From Prostheceraeus crozeri (Eukaryota > Platyhelminthes > Polycladida > Euryleptidae), in the NCBI GenBank assembly GCA_907163375.1, contig CAJQUW010007784.1, positions 496,001-560,000 on the forward strand: 64,000 bases of DNA, in the 5' to 3' direction. Under the pieces are notes generated by a model. The model was not told the origin of the DNA and searched no databases. It saw only the letters and a program-made list of their open reading frames with translations. Of the stretch, positions 34,731 to 48,247 are shown one piece after another (the first letter of the stretch is position 1; every line of letters starts with the position of its first letter). The position numbers and the translations under genes are program-made.

Positions 34731-37700
34731 AAGATAACAAATTTTCTCAAAAACTCAAAAATTGAAAAATTTAATTTACTAAAATGTAGAATGACAATTT
34801 ACATTATCCACCAAAAGCAGTTTTAGTCACATGTTTCACACTAACGCTATTTCGATAACAAGTTACTCTAGTTTGTTGTGTTGCATACTAAAATAGCTTT
34901 TTTATATCTTTCGTCACTTCACATCATCATTCTAAGTTTTTGCACACCTGCATTATCCACAGAGCTATCAAAAAGGATTGACTTCACTACCTCGACTTAT
35001 GCACAATAAAAATAGTTAGGACAAATTATTTCAGTCAAATGGATAAGGACTGCTCTTGTAGCAATGCAAATCATCATTGAAGCGCAAGCATTCTGTTTTT
35101 TGAAGAAATACAACGCGCAGTAACTGCAAATATCTTGTAGCTATTTACATGTAAAATCATACCTGTTAGTGCATGAAAGTGCAATCATTCATTGTCAAAT
35201 TCATCTGCATGCCATCGACAGAAAGGTTTTGATAAAATGCTTTCATATTGAACAATATTGTGCAAGTAACCCATGCATTGCAAAGTCATTTTGTTGAAAT
35301 AGTAAAAAGCGAAAACTAACTATTGCTCCTATACGATTTTAAAACTGATTTTAAAACAGTTTTAGTACAATGTGCGTCATTAATATCGACTACAGAACAA
35401 GCATGTAGGCTAAATGTAATTTAAACATGCACTTAAATAAAAACTTAATACATGTGTAAAGTACGCTTGATCTGTTCTTCAGCTACTTTGCACCTAGTCA
35501 CATGAGAAATTTGCCAAAAATCATTGCGAATTAATCAAGCAAAACCATTATTCTAAACTTATATTCGCTTGAAGGACTCACAATTTTCTGATATATGAAA
35601 TGTCGATTTAAAGTTCATCGACTTAACTGATATTCTATTTGACTTTAATCCGATAAATGGTCTCACCTACTTGCTCAATGACAAACTATTTCTGTTAAGC
35701 TTATCAAAGTAGTGGTTATGCCGATGACATCCGTTTTCGTTTGCAAGCGTGAAGAAATAAAATGATGGAAATTCAAAACAGATTTCCAGAACGAATATGA
35801 TAGAGGCTACTTGTGCTCTCGCAAGTAGCAAAAGTATTCCTATTTTGACAATTAAGACTATAATCCCGGGTCGTGAATTTCTTTTTTGCGTACCTGCCTT
35901 GGCTTGCATTCAGCGTTGAATTACAAATCAGAAGGCACTCAGAAAAATTCATTTTTTCCTCAGCAGAAGATATCGTACCCAAGACTGGCTTAAAAGGATA
36001 AAACGAATAGTTTGTTGGAATTTTCTAAATTGACAATGTCTTTGGACTTGCTAGAATACTTGTTCAGTCGATTGAGACTTATTTGTAACTACAACAACAC
36101 CTCCTGCATCTGTGCAAATATGATGCTGCTATTATCAAGCAAATGTTTTACATAGAAATGGTGTAAATCGCTTGTTGTACTGTCTGATGTAGGCCTAAAA
36201 CATGACGCATCACTATGATCAAACAAAGGAGCTGAAGTTGATACCCATGCAAAAGTCATTTAAACATCATTATCAACTACTTTTATTGGCTATATGATAT
36301 CTACTGCATGCACTCGAATAATATGCATGACAACTGATGACTTCACTATTGAATCTAAACATATCACGGTAATCACACAAGCAGAGCTCGTTGCAATATC
36401 TCGCTGCGCGCCTTTGAGGCAAACGAGTATAATCTAAATTCATGTTAGATTTGTACACAACTTTGATGGTTTGGAGTCTAGTAATTGAAACGATATTATT
36501 ATTATTTAAATTTCTTTGCTATTAATTCCAAAATTCAGCATGCATGGGTACAGAATTCAATACCGTTAAAAAATCGCTAGATATATTTTTGAAATGTTCA
36601 CTACACGCACACATCGAAAGCGCCCACAATAAATCGAATGAAAATCTGAAATAACATCCATTTTCCCCCACCTCCGACGGCATTTTCACTAATGAGTTGT
36701 TATGTAAGAAATGATTGGAAGGAGCGAAAAAGGATAAAATTTGACTTGGTTCTTTCTTAACTTTCTGTAGATATGCATGGAGGTCTTGATATATTAGATA
36801 AGATTCACCAAAAGAGAAACCCATGCACATTTCAATTCTAATACAAAACAGCTCTATTTCCATGCTTTAAGGAGCGGCGTACTTACCTCAGTCACAGCCA
36901 AACTGGATTCGTATCTTGTGTCTTCTGGAGGCCTCTTCATCTGCTTAAGTACGAGTCCGCAAAAATTCTGACTTCTTGCGACACAAAGAAAACAATGACT
37001 AACTCTTGATTAGTGACTAATGTTTGGAAGAAATTCAGATGTCAATTCGTCAGCTGACCGATGTGAGTTACATTAAGGTCTTTGTTGCATTTCAAGATTC
37101 TAACTTCTGCCTTCGATTTGATTCGTCGTCAAGAATTTCGCAACTCCTTTCATAAGACACTTACTGGTATTCACTGACTAAAAGTTTTGATTTGAGTTCG
37201 ACTTTCTTGATTGTGAAGGCTTGTAAGTGATTTATTCTGAATCGACATGATTTTAGTTAGTTTTGATATGCGATTGTTCTTTATGCACGTGTATGACTTT
37301 GTGTGCTAAAATCTTCTGACGGAATATTTTCAGAGAAATGTGTCACACAGAAGATTAAATCCCAAGACATCGAATTCAATATTTCTTTCGTATTGCATAG
37401 AAAGTGAGCAAGTGCTTGTTTATGCACAATGCTTAAGTAGGAAACGCCAAGAAACGTCAACTGTTATCCTCATCAAACCGACAAAGTAAAATGATTGAAA
37501 TGGCTCAAAATGGTCGTAGCTTCTAATAGCTGATTAATGATTTAATACATGATGTCGTCGATTAAAAGACATTCCTTATCTATGCTTTTTTATACAGCAT
37601 GTATATTGTACAATGGACCCAAATTGATTACTAAATAGTTCAAGAATGCACACATTTTCATATTCATCAATGCAACCTCCAAATTCAATAACCACAATCT

Positions 37701-38900
37701 CAAGTCAATAATAAGTCAGATTCTCAATTCAATAAAACAAAATCGCTGATGTGCGAGGTATCTGAATTTATCAATGCAATATATCTCCAACCAGTTGGTG
37801 CAGCATTCTCAATTAAGCAAATTAAAAAATCAATTATAAAAGACCGAAAATCAGCAATGCTTTTCAAACTCGATTTGAAGTTATAGGTTGGGTTTATCGC
37901 TGAAATGTCGTTTAGAAACACCTTCTTAATAAATGTTATTTTCTTTACAGATAATGTTTGCTGTATCTCTTTGTCGCCAGTCATAGTAATTGTCAATTTT
38001 TTACATATGTTTTTCTTTTCATAATTTGAACTTGTGTAAGTATGATTCGATTAAGTAGAAAACCCGAATCAACACCATAACCTTGTGGATCAATGATGGT
38101 GAACTGACTTATCATCTGATGCTGTTTATGTCGGAAAATGTGTTGCATATTGAAAAATGTAAAGCAAAGATGTGTTAAGAAAAGTGCCATTTCCTTTCAG
38201 CATCGATCCTGATGAAGTGAGCAGTCGATTTGAAATTGATCACAGGAAAAAGAGATGCGATTGTTGAGCATTGTTGAGCTTAGTGTGGTCTTCTTCAAGA
38301 AAAAAGCAAAACAGAGAAAAAAACTCTGCCACTTTGGCATTAATTCAAATAGTCAATGCGCATCAAAGACAACACTGACCAAAAAAAAACACTGTTAAGT
38401 CTGGTATGTTTCCAATGATAGCGCCCGCCGCGATTGCAGCCATGATAAAGAAATTCATGGGCATCAGTCGTTGCAGGACAAGCTCATCATTACTCTTGAC
38501 CAACCATTGCATGGCAGTGGTAAATAATTGGTTTGGGTTAATCCGGAGGAATTTTCCGGGGTTACATGTCAGTTCAAACATTCCGCGTGTAATTTGACAG
38601 TACATGGAATATTCAGGTTTACAATATCTTTTAGACAGAGGCAGAGTTGCTTGGATGAAACACGCTTACTTCAGTCTTGGATGGTGAAGAATTTCGATGA
38701 CCAGTTGTTATTTCAATGAAGGCAACTGCGTCCAGGCGACCTCAGAGGATCGATTACACAATTCAATGCTCTGGCTTTTCACACCAAAGAAAATTCAGAG
38801 TTAGTAAGTAATATAAATATAGTAATGATACAGTTTAGCGTCACTGTTTGATTATTCATGCTTGTAAGTTTGTTTCATCCAAAACGACAGATGAATGCAC
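34731..38900. other. Intergenic host DNA upstream of cathepsin B
   Basis: No gene that can be supported. On the minus strand an ATG-led open stretch of 19 codons at 36888-36944 runs into GTAAGT and could be a small first exon, but there is nothing to confirm it. At 38906 the phrase CAGCGGTGGGCAACG..GTGGCCCGCGGGC is typical of a hAT MITE end; its other end is not visible. Confidence 0.35.
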
Positions 38901-39534
38901 TAGCACAGCGGTGGGCAACGCGTGGCCCGCGGGCAATTTGGTGGCACGCCACCGCTTTTCATATCTGAAGTGACCGCGGACACGATTTGAATCGATGATG
39001 TGAAAATGACTCACTCCCACTTCGACCTTTGGGAGGTGCATCTAAGGGTGAAAAAGCATTAATTAACAACCAAATGAGCAATATGATGGCACAAAAACAT
39101 CCTGGTTCCCCAATATCCAACGCATAAAAAACTGTTTATAGCATACAAAATTAAAGAAAAAAAGGTGGATGTAGGTGGATAAGGAGGTGGGCACCTATAA
39201 TCAATCTTAAAGTAAATCTTAAGGTAGACCTATGATCAATCTTTAAATTTATGCAGCTCCTATAGCGCTCATAGATATGACCTGATGAATACAAATAACA
39301 TGGATGCACCCCATTAACAAAGAAAACCTAGAAACATGAACTAGAAATATTCATGTCTAGAAAATTACCGGTAATTGAGTTATTTATCGTTTCCTCTATA
39401 GCAAATTGAAGTGATGAATCAACAGCATTAAGCTGGTCTAAAAAGTGTAAGCTTCGGTTCAAGACCGGAAGACGGCTAAAATGTCATCAACGCTTCTGTT
39501 GTAAAAGTTCCTGTTTAACAGTAAAAACCACCTT

Positions 39535-40262
39535 CAAAAAGAAGGGAATGAGTATGGGATCCTCCCTTGCACCTCTAATGGCTGAATTCTAATAAGACAT
39601 TATAGACAGCAAAATGCAAATGCCGGCCTTTTACATTCGTTACGTAGAACCGATAGATAAATCAATTAATTTTCTAGAAATGAGCATTTTCACAAAAATT
39701 GACAAATTTGAAATCAGTTGGATAATAAAATAAGCAAATACTTTATCGTATACTCACAGCGACTCCTACAGTCCTGATTCTCTAAAGAGCAACACGATGA
39801 AAGCCTTGTACAATAGATCTCAAAAGCTTAGCAGTCTCCCTACCGACCGCGATTACAGCAAAAATAAAGTTAGGAATATTTTTATCCAAAGCGGATATCA
39901 TCCAGATAAAGTCTTTTAGCGATGTGATCGTCCAGCGAAAAACTGAAATATTTTGGAAACTCTCCTATGTTTCAACTCTTCTCTCTCAAATAAAACGCAG
40001 TGTCCGCCACATAAATAGTACTTTAGAAAATAGTATTTTAAGAACTTCCTTGAACAATTACAATACACAAAATATGACAAACAATAAAGTTCCCATTTCA
40101 TTTAATGTTATCCTCCGCAGTGTATCATTATACTTGTGAGAATTGCAGTCAATGATATGTTGGTGAAAACCATCGCTATATCTGTGCTAGGATATAAGAA
40201 CACGTGAAAGGTCGATCCCCATCCGAAATATCGCTTCATAATATTTAGAAATTCGACTCATT
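39535..40262 (+). pseudogene. Penelope-like retroelement remnant
   Basis: Read through stops and frame changes, the plus strand shows GMSMGSSLAPLMAEF (reverse transcriptase motif usually GVAMGSPLSP..A..F), FYIRYVE (usually RYVDD), then SLYNRSQKLSSL and NKVRNIFIQSGYHPDKV. These are typical of the region after the RT core in Penelope-like elements. Finally NCSQ..YVGEN..YIC.RI.EH is a decayed GIY-YIG endonuclease. Heavily degraded. Confidence 0.6.
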
Positions 40263-40263
40263 T

Positions 40264-40440
40264 TATGGCTTCATTCTGATTGGAGTAGGACTCAGTGTTA
40301 TTACTTGATTCTGGCTACAGTCGGAGTCAGTGTTGTAACTTCAATCTGGCCGGAGTAGGAATCAGCATCATCACTTCATTCTGGCTTGGGTAGGACTCAG
40401 TGTTATCTCTTCATTCTCGCCGGAGTAGAACCCATTTAGA
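40264..40440. repeat. Minisatellite, about four copies of a 42-bp unit
   Basis: Units run ACTTCATTCTGGC(C/T)(G/T)GAGTAGGACTCAGTGTTAT with substitutions; copies begin near 40268, 40308, 40350 and 40392. It directly follows the Penelope-like remnant. Confidence 0.6.
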
Positions 40441-42200
40441 AATATTGCCCAGATAAAGATAATTTTCAAATTCTCATGCGCACTCCATAGTATACAAAAT
40501 TTACTGAATCATTGTACATAAAGTCACTTCCTCATTCGCATTGTCTCATGAATAATCGTAGCCAATTGCAAACACTTTTTCTTGTATTGATTTTTCATTT
40601 CATCAAGTCCTGTATATATATTGCATCCTTCTTTATTGATCGTTTGTCAGTGTTGATGGTAGCTTGCCATCTGAAACATGTCTGCGAATAAATTGGATAG
40701 ACTAATAACAGATGACTTTAAGTATAACAAGGTAAATAATTGTTTATTTCAAAAGAAAACATGGCATTACAAACAATCACAAAGCAGATGATGAAATAAC
40801 CACAGATTAGCAGTTTTTGCTCAACGATGATACAGGGACTGGAACTTTCAAATTTCACACTTGTACATTGACGATAGTTTCAACGCAAATAAAGGAGCAA
40901 ATCAAAATGCCGTGACATTCCTGAGCATACAGAAGTAATGAACAAATGAGTGCATTCTTCATGACGTGACTGTATGTGGCAAGCATGGCTGTAGACTTCT
41001 TGGCGCTTAGGTATAATGTCATGCAGTGGATGCTCAATATTTTGTACATATATTTTAGAGAAAGTCACGATTTCGACGAAGATCTGACAGATCCTGAAAA
41101 GGTCACATTGACCATTTACTCCACAAGTGAGTCTGTGTACACGATTTTGGAAGACAGGTAACTTGTGAGTACTCTTATTGGGTAGCCAACATAAAAAAGT
41201 AGTTGCATTCATGAATACGAATACAATGAGACTATTGCATGCATTAAATTTCATCTTGTGACAAAAACATCATCAAATACGTAAATACAAAATACAGTCT
41301 CCTTGCAGCAGTTTTTGATACTTGCGAGGAATATGAAGACATCGGAGTTATTGAGGGATGCCGTGATACATGCGACCCAAAAGTATGCCGAACTTTGCTC
41401 GGTTAAAATTGTAATTTAGCTATAACGTACTCAAAATGTCACGAAGTTTTTACCACACTCAAATAGATTCGAACCCGAAATTATTTCAACCCGATCTCGG
41501 TGGGTACCCAGCTGCATGCCTGCAATTTAAATACACACTGCCTGAGATTGTTGTCTCTGCAGCGCATTGTAAAAGGGACACGGCTACATCCTAAAGGGGA
41601 ACAATTTTCAACCTTTCAAAAGTTACTGTCGGAGTAAATTTTGTCAAGGAGCAACTTTCGACCGACACACCGAATAGGCAGGTCAAGCCATCGTCTGACT
41701 ATTAGGAGTGGTCTACTTCGAAAGAAGATGCGGAACATTCTTCACATGCTACTTTTGGATCCATGTAACCCTCCCCACATCTTATGTGACGTCACATTAC
41801 ATGTACCGCTTGAAGACAAATCGGTCTTGGGAGTCAAATTCAATTGTCCTGTATCGATCATGACGCTCCTTGTGAACAACTTTTTGCATACCACTAATAG
41901 CCTACTTTTCATGTCTGACTACTTTATACCTTGGTAGTAGGCCTATGGGACTGTGACCCTGAAAAAAGGGTTCAACTTGCTTCAGAAGAAACCTTTGCCA
42001 CCAGTGAAAAGGATTTGTTCTTGGGCAGCTAAAACTGGAGAAGGATCCATTAGTGGAATTATCTCTTAGTCATTAGTGAAACTGGCTGAGGCACCAAAGA
42101 TGTCTATCGCCTTTTGACTTGCTTTCTAATGCTAATAGGTGACATTGCTGCAAAATTGCTAATTTAAATACATCTATGAAAACAATGAACACACTCCAGG
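40441..42200. other. Intergenic DNA
   Basis: No supported gene. Near 41303 a possible exon follows TCCTTGCAG and encodes a short Cys-rich stretch ending TLLG and a stop, but it has no recognisable family or partner exon. Confidence 0.3.
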
Positions 42201-42415
42201 TAATTCTGAGAGATATCCGTGCACAGAGGAAATTTTGGACATTTTTAACGGCCTTCGATTAGCAAGTTCATTAATGCCCTCAAAATCATCCAGTGTCTAC
42301 TACATGCTACCTCAACTTTTGAATTCTGCTATAAGCTGTTCTGAAAGAAGCATGTTTAGCATTTTTACTCTTTTAGGAATGCGAATACTACTCATGAGCT
42401 ACACTGTAAACTGAA
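42200..42415 (+). pseudogene. hAT transposase C-terminal remnant (plus strand)
   Basis: The frame read from about 42207 gives a short stretch ending LLNSAISCSERSMFS, matching the A.S..SER.FS pattern of the hAT dimerisation domain, followed by MRILL. No long open frame. Remnant only. Confidence 0.4.
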
Positions 42416-42545
42416 TACTATGAAAAAAATGAATTTCAATCACAGATTAACTGTACATGTGCATAGGCTAAAATTATTTTTAATTTAATTCTGTTTACAG
42501 TCTGGACAGAAAGAGTGTGGAAGAATATGGGATAATTACTAGGAT

Positions 42546-43330
42546 GTACAATCCCGGAGCAAAATATCAATCCCGGGATTGAGAAGACACAATTGGATTC
42601 ATGCAGATTGCGGTTTCTGTCTACGATTTTGCCTTTGTATGCGTTAATATTGATTAAATAGGCGTACCGACTCCAAATGGTAATAAAAACTAATAATCAA
42701 TTGTAATTGTAGATCATTATATATGATTACGAATGTGAGCAATTTCTTAAAATAATTATTTGTGATGAAGCGCCTCATGCAAGGTACGTTCACATTTTAC
42801 GAGATGAGATTTATAAAAATAAGATTTCACGTCATGTGTACTATGGACAAAAATTTCTTGTTCATTTCATTTAATACTGATTACAGGACCAAGAGAGGTG
42901 ACTTGAAGAATAACAAAATAGTAGGTTAGTCCACCGAAACTCTAACGAAGTTATAATTTCATAAAAGTCTGTTTGAAATGTCATTTCAAAATGCACATGT
43001 CATTCAAGGTGAGATCGCTGATGCGATTTCTGAATTTCGAAGCTAAGGTTCCAGCGACGTTGAAAGCACGCTCACACTCCACGCTAGTTGGTGGCACAGA
43101 ACGAAGCCATCCAGACACAAATTATAGGAGTTTACCTCGGACCTTGATTGAATATAATGATCCCCTATGTCCAATCGTTTTCAGTGGCTGATTAGCGCAG
43201 TTAGAAAAAGAACGGAGAAATATTCTGTCTTGTTTATCCTTTGTTAGTAATTTCTAAACTAAACGACTGATAGATAACGAAGAGAATCCCGAAATATCCC
43301 GGTATTATATGATCAATCCTGGAATGGTAC
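42546..43330. mobile_element. hAT-type remnant with AATCCCGG ends
   Basis: The left edge reads GGATGTACAATCCCGG and the right edge in reverse complement GTTGTACCATTCCAGG, a plausible worn inverted repeat with further CCCGGGATT strings inside each end. The minus-strand hAT fragment at 42960-43115 lies within. Borders approximate. Confidence 0.4.
42960..43115 (-). pseudogene. hAT transposase dimerisation-domain remnant (minus strand)
   Basis: The minus strand encodes SVPPTSVECERAFNVAGTLA followed by SKFRNRISDLTLNDMC, matching the hAT C-terminal signature (VP.TS..SER.FS.AG....R..L....L..L). No upstream open frame joins it, so it is a fragment. Confidence 0.55.
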
Positions 43331-44789
43331 AACATAATAATCACTGCATTTCTGTGATAAACTGATCTCAACTGTGACATTGTGAGTTATCAAATATCAC
43401 GCTTGGTAACGCCATAACGGCAGCACGGCCTGGTTTGCATAATGCACTTTTCGATTGATACAATCATTACATCTTGTATGAGCATTTCTTTCTTGATAAG
43501 TCGATCCTTATGTTCATTTTCAGCTATAATTGCATCTGAATTAGAATTATACTAACTTGTTATTTTCTCTCTGGTTCAATCCTCGTAACATGATCTGATC
43601 ACGTGCTTTTGAATAGCCTAATCATACTCCGTTAAAATATTAATAGCTATATCACACATTCTTGAATAATATTTAATCGACCTTCTTGAGATCTGGAAAT
43701 TATATTCTAAAGTCGGTAGTCATCTGGTTCATCGAACTGCTCAATGACGAAAGCAGTCGAAGGCGTATTGAATAGGCCCTTACTTGAGATCCAGTAGATG
43801 TAAAATTAGCTCATTAAACTTGACAAACTGAACCCATTTTTTCAAATTACACAATTTTAATGAAGCAAAATTCAATCTTTCAGAGGCATCAACATATTCC
43901 ATCAACTGTTGAATCCGGTAATTCAGATGCATTAATTTCCTGTGTTAATAAAGTCACGGGCATTGAAAGAGCTTCAATAAATTGATTCATTCACTGGATT
44001 CATCAGAATGGAACTTGATCAGCCTGCGCTTTTTTCAAACTTTCATTATTATTCGCTTTAACATTTTTGGCAAATTAGGTAATTTAAGTTAGTTCATTTC
44101 ACTTACATCAGATTTAATTATTTAAACTTAAGATGCAATACAGAGATATCGAGGCTCTTATCGTGGCCTCAATAGAAGATTTGATTTAGTTTGCCAATAC
44201 TCAAACTGAAAATTGAATCAGAATGCAATTATGTAAACATCAATTGAACATTAATTTATTGATAGACTTATGCCTGAGGCAAAAATAAGTGTCGACCAAA
44301 CGACAGGATCCATACCGGTACACGTTTTTGACAACAAGCGGCAAGAATGAATTATCATTTTTACTCTCCGACAACTTTCTGGAATGTATTAGCCTATTTG
44401 TCATATTGTCTCGATAGTCTCTCGCTTTTTGACCAAATCACTCTCACCCCTCCTTCAAATAAAATACGCCGCATATGTTTTTACCAGAAATTAGTCTATC
44501 CTCGATGAAGTGTTATAATTAATTTTTGGATTTTAAACGCCAAGAGTATTCAGAAGAAATTTATGTGTGGACTAAAGCCTCTACATGAACTAACTAAGAC
44601 CAAAATTGAACATGAGCATTGAACAATATCGACGTCAGCTTTCAGCTGTGGTAGGCTTTCTTGGAATTGAATTCAATATTAATAATAACTTCATACATTC
44701 AGGAATACGTGTATATCAAACTCTCCTTATTTAGATAGGCCTACTTATCCTAATCACATATCAAACATTACTACATTATCAAAATAAGT
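43331..44789. other. Intergenic DNA
   Basis: No supported gene or repeat. Confidence 0.3.
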
Positions 44790-44939
44790 TTTATTGATAC
44801 AACAACATGCTCTATACAAAGACTTAAAACATCCAGAGACGACTATAAAAAATGCGAAAGATTCCTGATGTTTGTTTACAAATTCAGGATTGGGATCATG
44901 TTGCAATTTACAAAGAGACGATTCACAACTTGAGGGGAT

Positions 44940-45262
44940 AACTTCCTTTCTGCTGGGATCCCTGCCGTAATCGAACTTTCAATCCCGCATTCTCCTTTTC
45001 CTCGAAGGATCTTAAAGTATCCGTTGTCACCAGTCGGAATTCCACGAGTTGGCCACCAACCAATACGGCGTTTCATTCTCAACTCCCCAACCTAAGATAC
45101 GGATGGCATGTCCACCGAGAAGATCACCAGCAACATGTTGATATACACCTTTTTTGTAGTGGAGAAAATCAGTGTACACATCAAATGCTGCTTCCACGGG
45201 TCCATTTGTCATTATGTCTCGTTGGATATTAGAAACTCCGTTCACAACGTAAGAGTAGTTAC
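44940..45262 (-). pseudogene. Cathepsin B last exon, decayed duplicate
   Basis: Homologous to exon 3 of the complete gene, with the same acceptor (CTTTCAG before 45262) and phase. A 2-bp deletion near 45030 turns the codons after NSDW into TGA, removing the last 30 or so residues. The normal stop codon after PAERK is also lost through a small deletion. The 3' UTR and AATAAA (44790-44795) are still recognisable. Exons 1 and 2 are not found between 45262 and 64000. Probably a pseudogene or an isolated exon duplicate. Confidence 0.8.
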
Positions 45263-45644
45263 CTGAAAGTGAGGGAATGCGTTTGAATAGGTGAATTGAT
45301 GAATGCGGCTATAGTAGACAGTCAGTACAGTTCTTTGATATGTTTTTGTTTTTTACACATTTGTATTTATGGTTATTTTTTAACTGATTTCTGTCAGCAT
45401 TTTGCATAGCTTCTTTTCATTTGTATTATCCATATAAATAATTGGCAACCTCAAAAAGCTGCTTTGATGTGCGAAATCGAGCATTTTATATAAGTGAATA
45501 GAAGTATTTTATCGCCTTTTGGATCATGCTGCGAGCACTTATACTTGTAGGCAGTAATTCAATTTCCTCGAAAGATTCTACCCCTTCGCATCTGCCTCCC
45601 TAGCAGGCCATGGATAACCAGCAGGATTGCTGCTTCACTTGTCC

Positions 45645-45718
45645 TAACCCTTTCATGCACTCCTTTTGAGAACATTTCGACTCACATTTTTGAAAATAAT
45701 TTATGCCTGAAGGGTTAA
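45645..45718. mobile_element. TTAA-type mini-MITE (74 bp)
   Basis: Ends TAACCCTTTCATGCA and TGCCTGAAGGGTTAA form an inverted repeat of the piggyBac type (TTAACCC..). No coding capacity. Confidence 0.45.
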
Positions 45719-45831
45719 ACATGAATTCAATGACATTTTTCACTTCTTTGAATCGACAGGAAATTACTTTTTTGAACACATGCGACAATTTGGAGCTGAT
45801 AGACGAGTAAAAATGTTCTGACCCTCGTGCA

Positions 45832-46017
45832 TTAACCCCTTCATGCATATTGTGTCCTTTTGAGAGTATTTCTATCCGGTTTTTTCGAAGAGAAGATCAG
45901 TACGATTCAATTGGCACTACTCCATGCGTCACACAATGCCTAGCGCCAGCAATTTGGGTTTGAATTTTTTTCAAAAGAGACTTTAATTTTGAGATAATTC
46001 ATATATGAAAGAGTTAA
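45832..46017. mobile_element. TTAA-type MITE (186 bp)
   Basis: Starts TTAACCCCTTCATGCATAT and ends ATATATGAAAGAGTTAA. Inverted ends flanked by TTAA, related to the smaller copy at 45645-45718. Probably mobilised by a piggyBac-like enzyme. Confidence 0.45.
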
Positions 46018-46441
46018 TGCAACTTCGCTGTGAATAGCATCAAGGCGCCTATCAGCAAGCCAAACTCATGGGATCTCAAAAAATTTTAAAAAGCATGGCG
46101 TGCTCAAGTAATGCGCCTGACATACATGTTGCTATGAAGTGCGTGTGCCTACTTGTTTTGAAAAGTTACAATAAGAATAAATTCAATGATTTATAAATCA
46201 AAGCATTTTTTGATATTGAAACGCGTCGCTTAATCAAAAATATCAACTGTTCGAGTTAAACAGCTTCAGCTCGTTCTATTGTTGCAACGAAGTTGGAAGA
46301 TTTTCAAATATTGCTTTTTCTAAATTAGATAAAGCCGGGATTTACCACATTTCGCATTACTCCACTTCGAAAATTTAGAGACGCGCATGCCAACATGAAT
46401 GAATGAATGAATGAATACGAACTTCAAAACAATAAAATATA

Positions 46442-47841
46442 CTCATTGACATAATTAATGAAACAAACTATCATTGGCTTGAATTGAAGTTTGTTTCATT
46501 TTTTCCTCAGGTATGATGCAATATCTCGATTTCTATGTATTACCATTCAACACATTAGAGAATGGAGAAAGATCTATGGTGGTCAAATTTCAAATTTTAA
46601 TATCGATACAACTGTCACAATTGCTTTTACAAATTGAACATAAACGTGAACTGAAATCCAGCTTTTGTAAAATAAAATGGCACACGATCAATTTACCAGA
46701 GGTATGGCTATTGGAATGATTTGTTGTGGTGGAAGTTGTGCGAGTGTTGCCGAAGAGCTACAACTATCGAGAGTCGTTGTTTGGAGGTGGTGGTGTCGAT
46801 GGAAAGCAGAAGGAGATGTTAAAAAGAAGAAGGGATCTGGTCGACCAAGAAAGTCTGCAGGAAGGACAGACGCACGTCTAGTTTTAGCTGCAAAGAGGAA
46901 TAGATTTGTGTCAGTCCCAAATCTAGTCGTACACTGGAAGAGTGCCTCAAATATAGACTGTAGCGTTCGAACGGCTTACCGAAGATTGCGAGAAGCTGGA
47001 ATTAAATCGCGACGACCAGCTGTCCTAATTCCATTGAGTTTTGAGCACCGCTGAAGACGAGTTGCCTGGTGTGATGCCCATCGCTCATGGAATGACCATC
47101 ACTGGCAGAAAGTCTTGTGGACCGATGAATTGAGATTCACTCTGGATTTCAATGACGCTCGTGTCAGAGTGCATCGTCTTCCAGGTGAACGCTTTGCCCC
47201 ATGCTGTATTAAAGAACACGACAGATATGGTGGTGGAAGTGTTATGCTGTGGGGTGGCATTTGGCATGGTGGACGAACGACAGCAATCATCATCAAAGGC
47301 ACGTTGACTGGAGAGAGGTATCTCAATGAAATTGTGCTTCCTGTTGTTGCCCCAGTGGTCAGGGTGGAGGATCTTGTCTTCCAAGACGATAACGGAAGAC
47401 CACATCGCTCCTCAGCTGTCACTGCCAATGTTAGGAGATTGAACACTCAAACCCTTGACTGGCCTGCACGCTCACCTGACTTGTCACCCATTGAACAAGT
47501 ATGGGACGAGCTTGGGCGGCGAGTGAGAGACCACTATTCACTTCCACCAGTGTCCCTGAAGATTCTCTCTGAAAGACTGACAGAGCAGTGGCTTATCCTT
47601 GAAACATCCTTCATTCAGAAACTTTGTGAATCCATGCCATCTCGGATTACTGAATGTATTGGAGCTAGAGGGGGGCACACGCGCTATTAAAGTTGAATCT
47701 GTTACATGCGTTGTTTTTCTGTGCTAGCGACTTGGTGGAGATTGTGACTAAATTATCAAGGTATCATACATACATGTATATATATCAGTCAAAAATGAAA
47801 GAAGTTAAAGAAGTAAATGTTTCAAAAATTATGTCAATGAG
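46442..47841 (+). mobile_element. Tc1-like element (1.4 kb)
   Basis: Terminal inverted repeats CTCATTGACATAATT(A/T)(A/T)TGAAACA at both ends, flanked by TA (46440-46441 and 47842-47843). Contains the transposase below. A GAAT tetranucleotide run lies just outside at 46395-46417. Confidence 0.85.
46677..47690 (+). pseudogene. Tc1-like transposase with one premature stop
   Basis: A single frame of 338 codons including the stop, broken only by TGA at 47052-47054, where CGA is expected (a C-to-T change at a CpG). The N-terminal HTH units with GSGRPRKSAGR between them and a DDE domain with WTDELR, FQDDNGRPHRS and [15 protein letters not shown] (DD34E) are otherwise intact. Terminal repeats are preserved. 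Recently inactivated; could still be a target of a related transposase. Confidence 0.85.
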
Positions 47842-48247
47842 TATATAATAACGCGTAATTCCATGTCAAATAATGATTTGTGTTTACGTTGAGACGATTT
47901 TTCTTTTGACGCAATATGAGATCTATCATAACTTTGATACACAAAAACGAACTTTAAAAATACCGAAATTTCTATGAACAAAACATTGCTTTAAAAATTT
48001 AAAATATGTACAATTAATCTAAGCGCATGTGTTGTTACTTGTCACAGATATTTGAAGCCATACATCAGGCAGTACTCCCTCTGAAACGAATTAAGATCGC
48101 GAAAACTTATATTATAAGCAGAGACCCTAGGATTCTGCGAAGCGTGCGAAGCGCAGATAATCGAAGAAAATGCATAAAACGATGGAAATCGCAGAAAAAC
48201 ACAGATTTTCTACAATTTGAATAAAAAGTACGTAGACCTCTTTATTT

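Noticed and set aside
36888-36944. Possible small first exon (minus strand, ATG with GTAAGT after 19 codons)
   Set aside because: No second exon, no family similarity and no promoter evidence; this pattern arises often by chance.
38363-38605. 80-aa minus-strand frame with a hydrophobic middle
   Set aside because: No recognisable family, no splice or promoter context, length within chance expectation.
41459-41520. Possible tRNA (GGGTTCGAATCT box B on the minus strand)
   Set aside because: No convincing box A or acceptor stem; at best a worn SINE.
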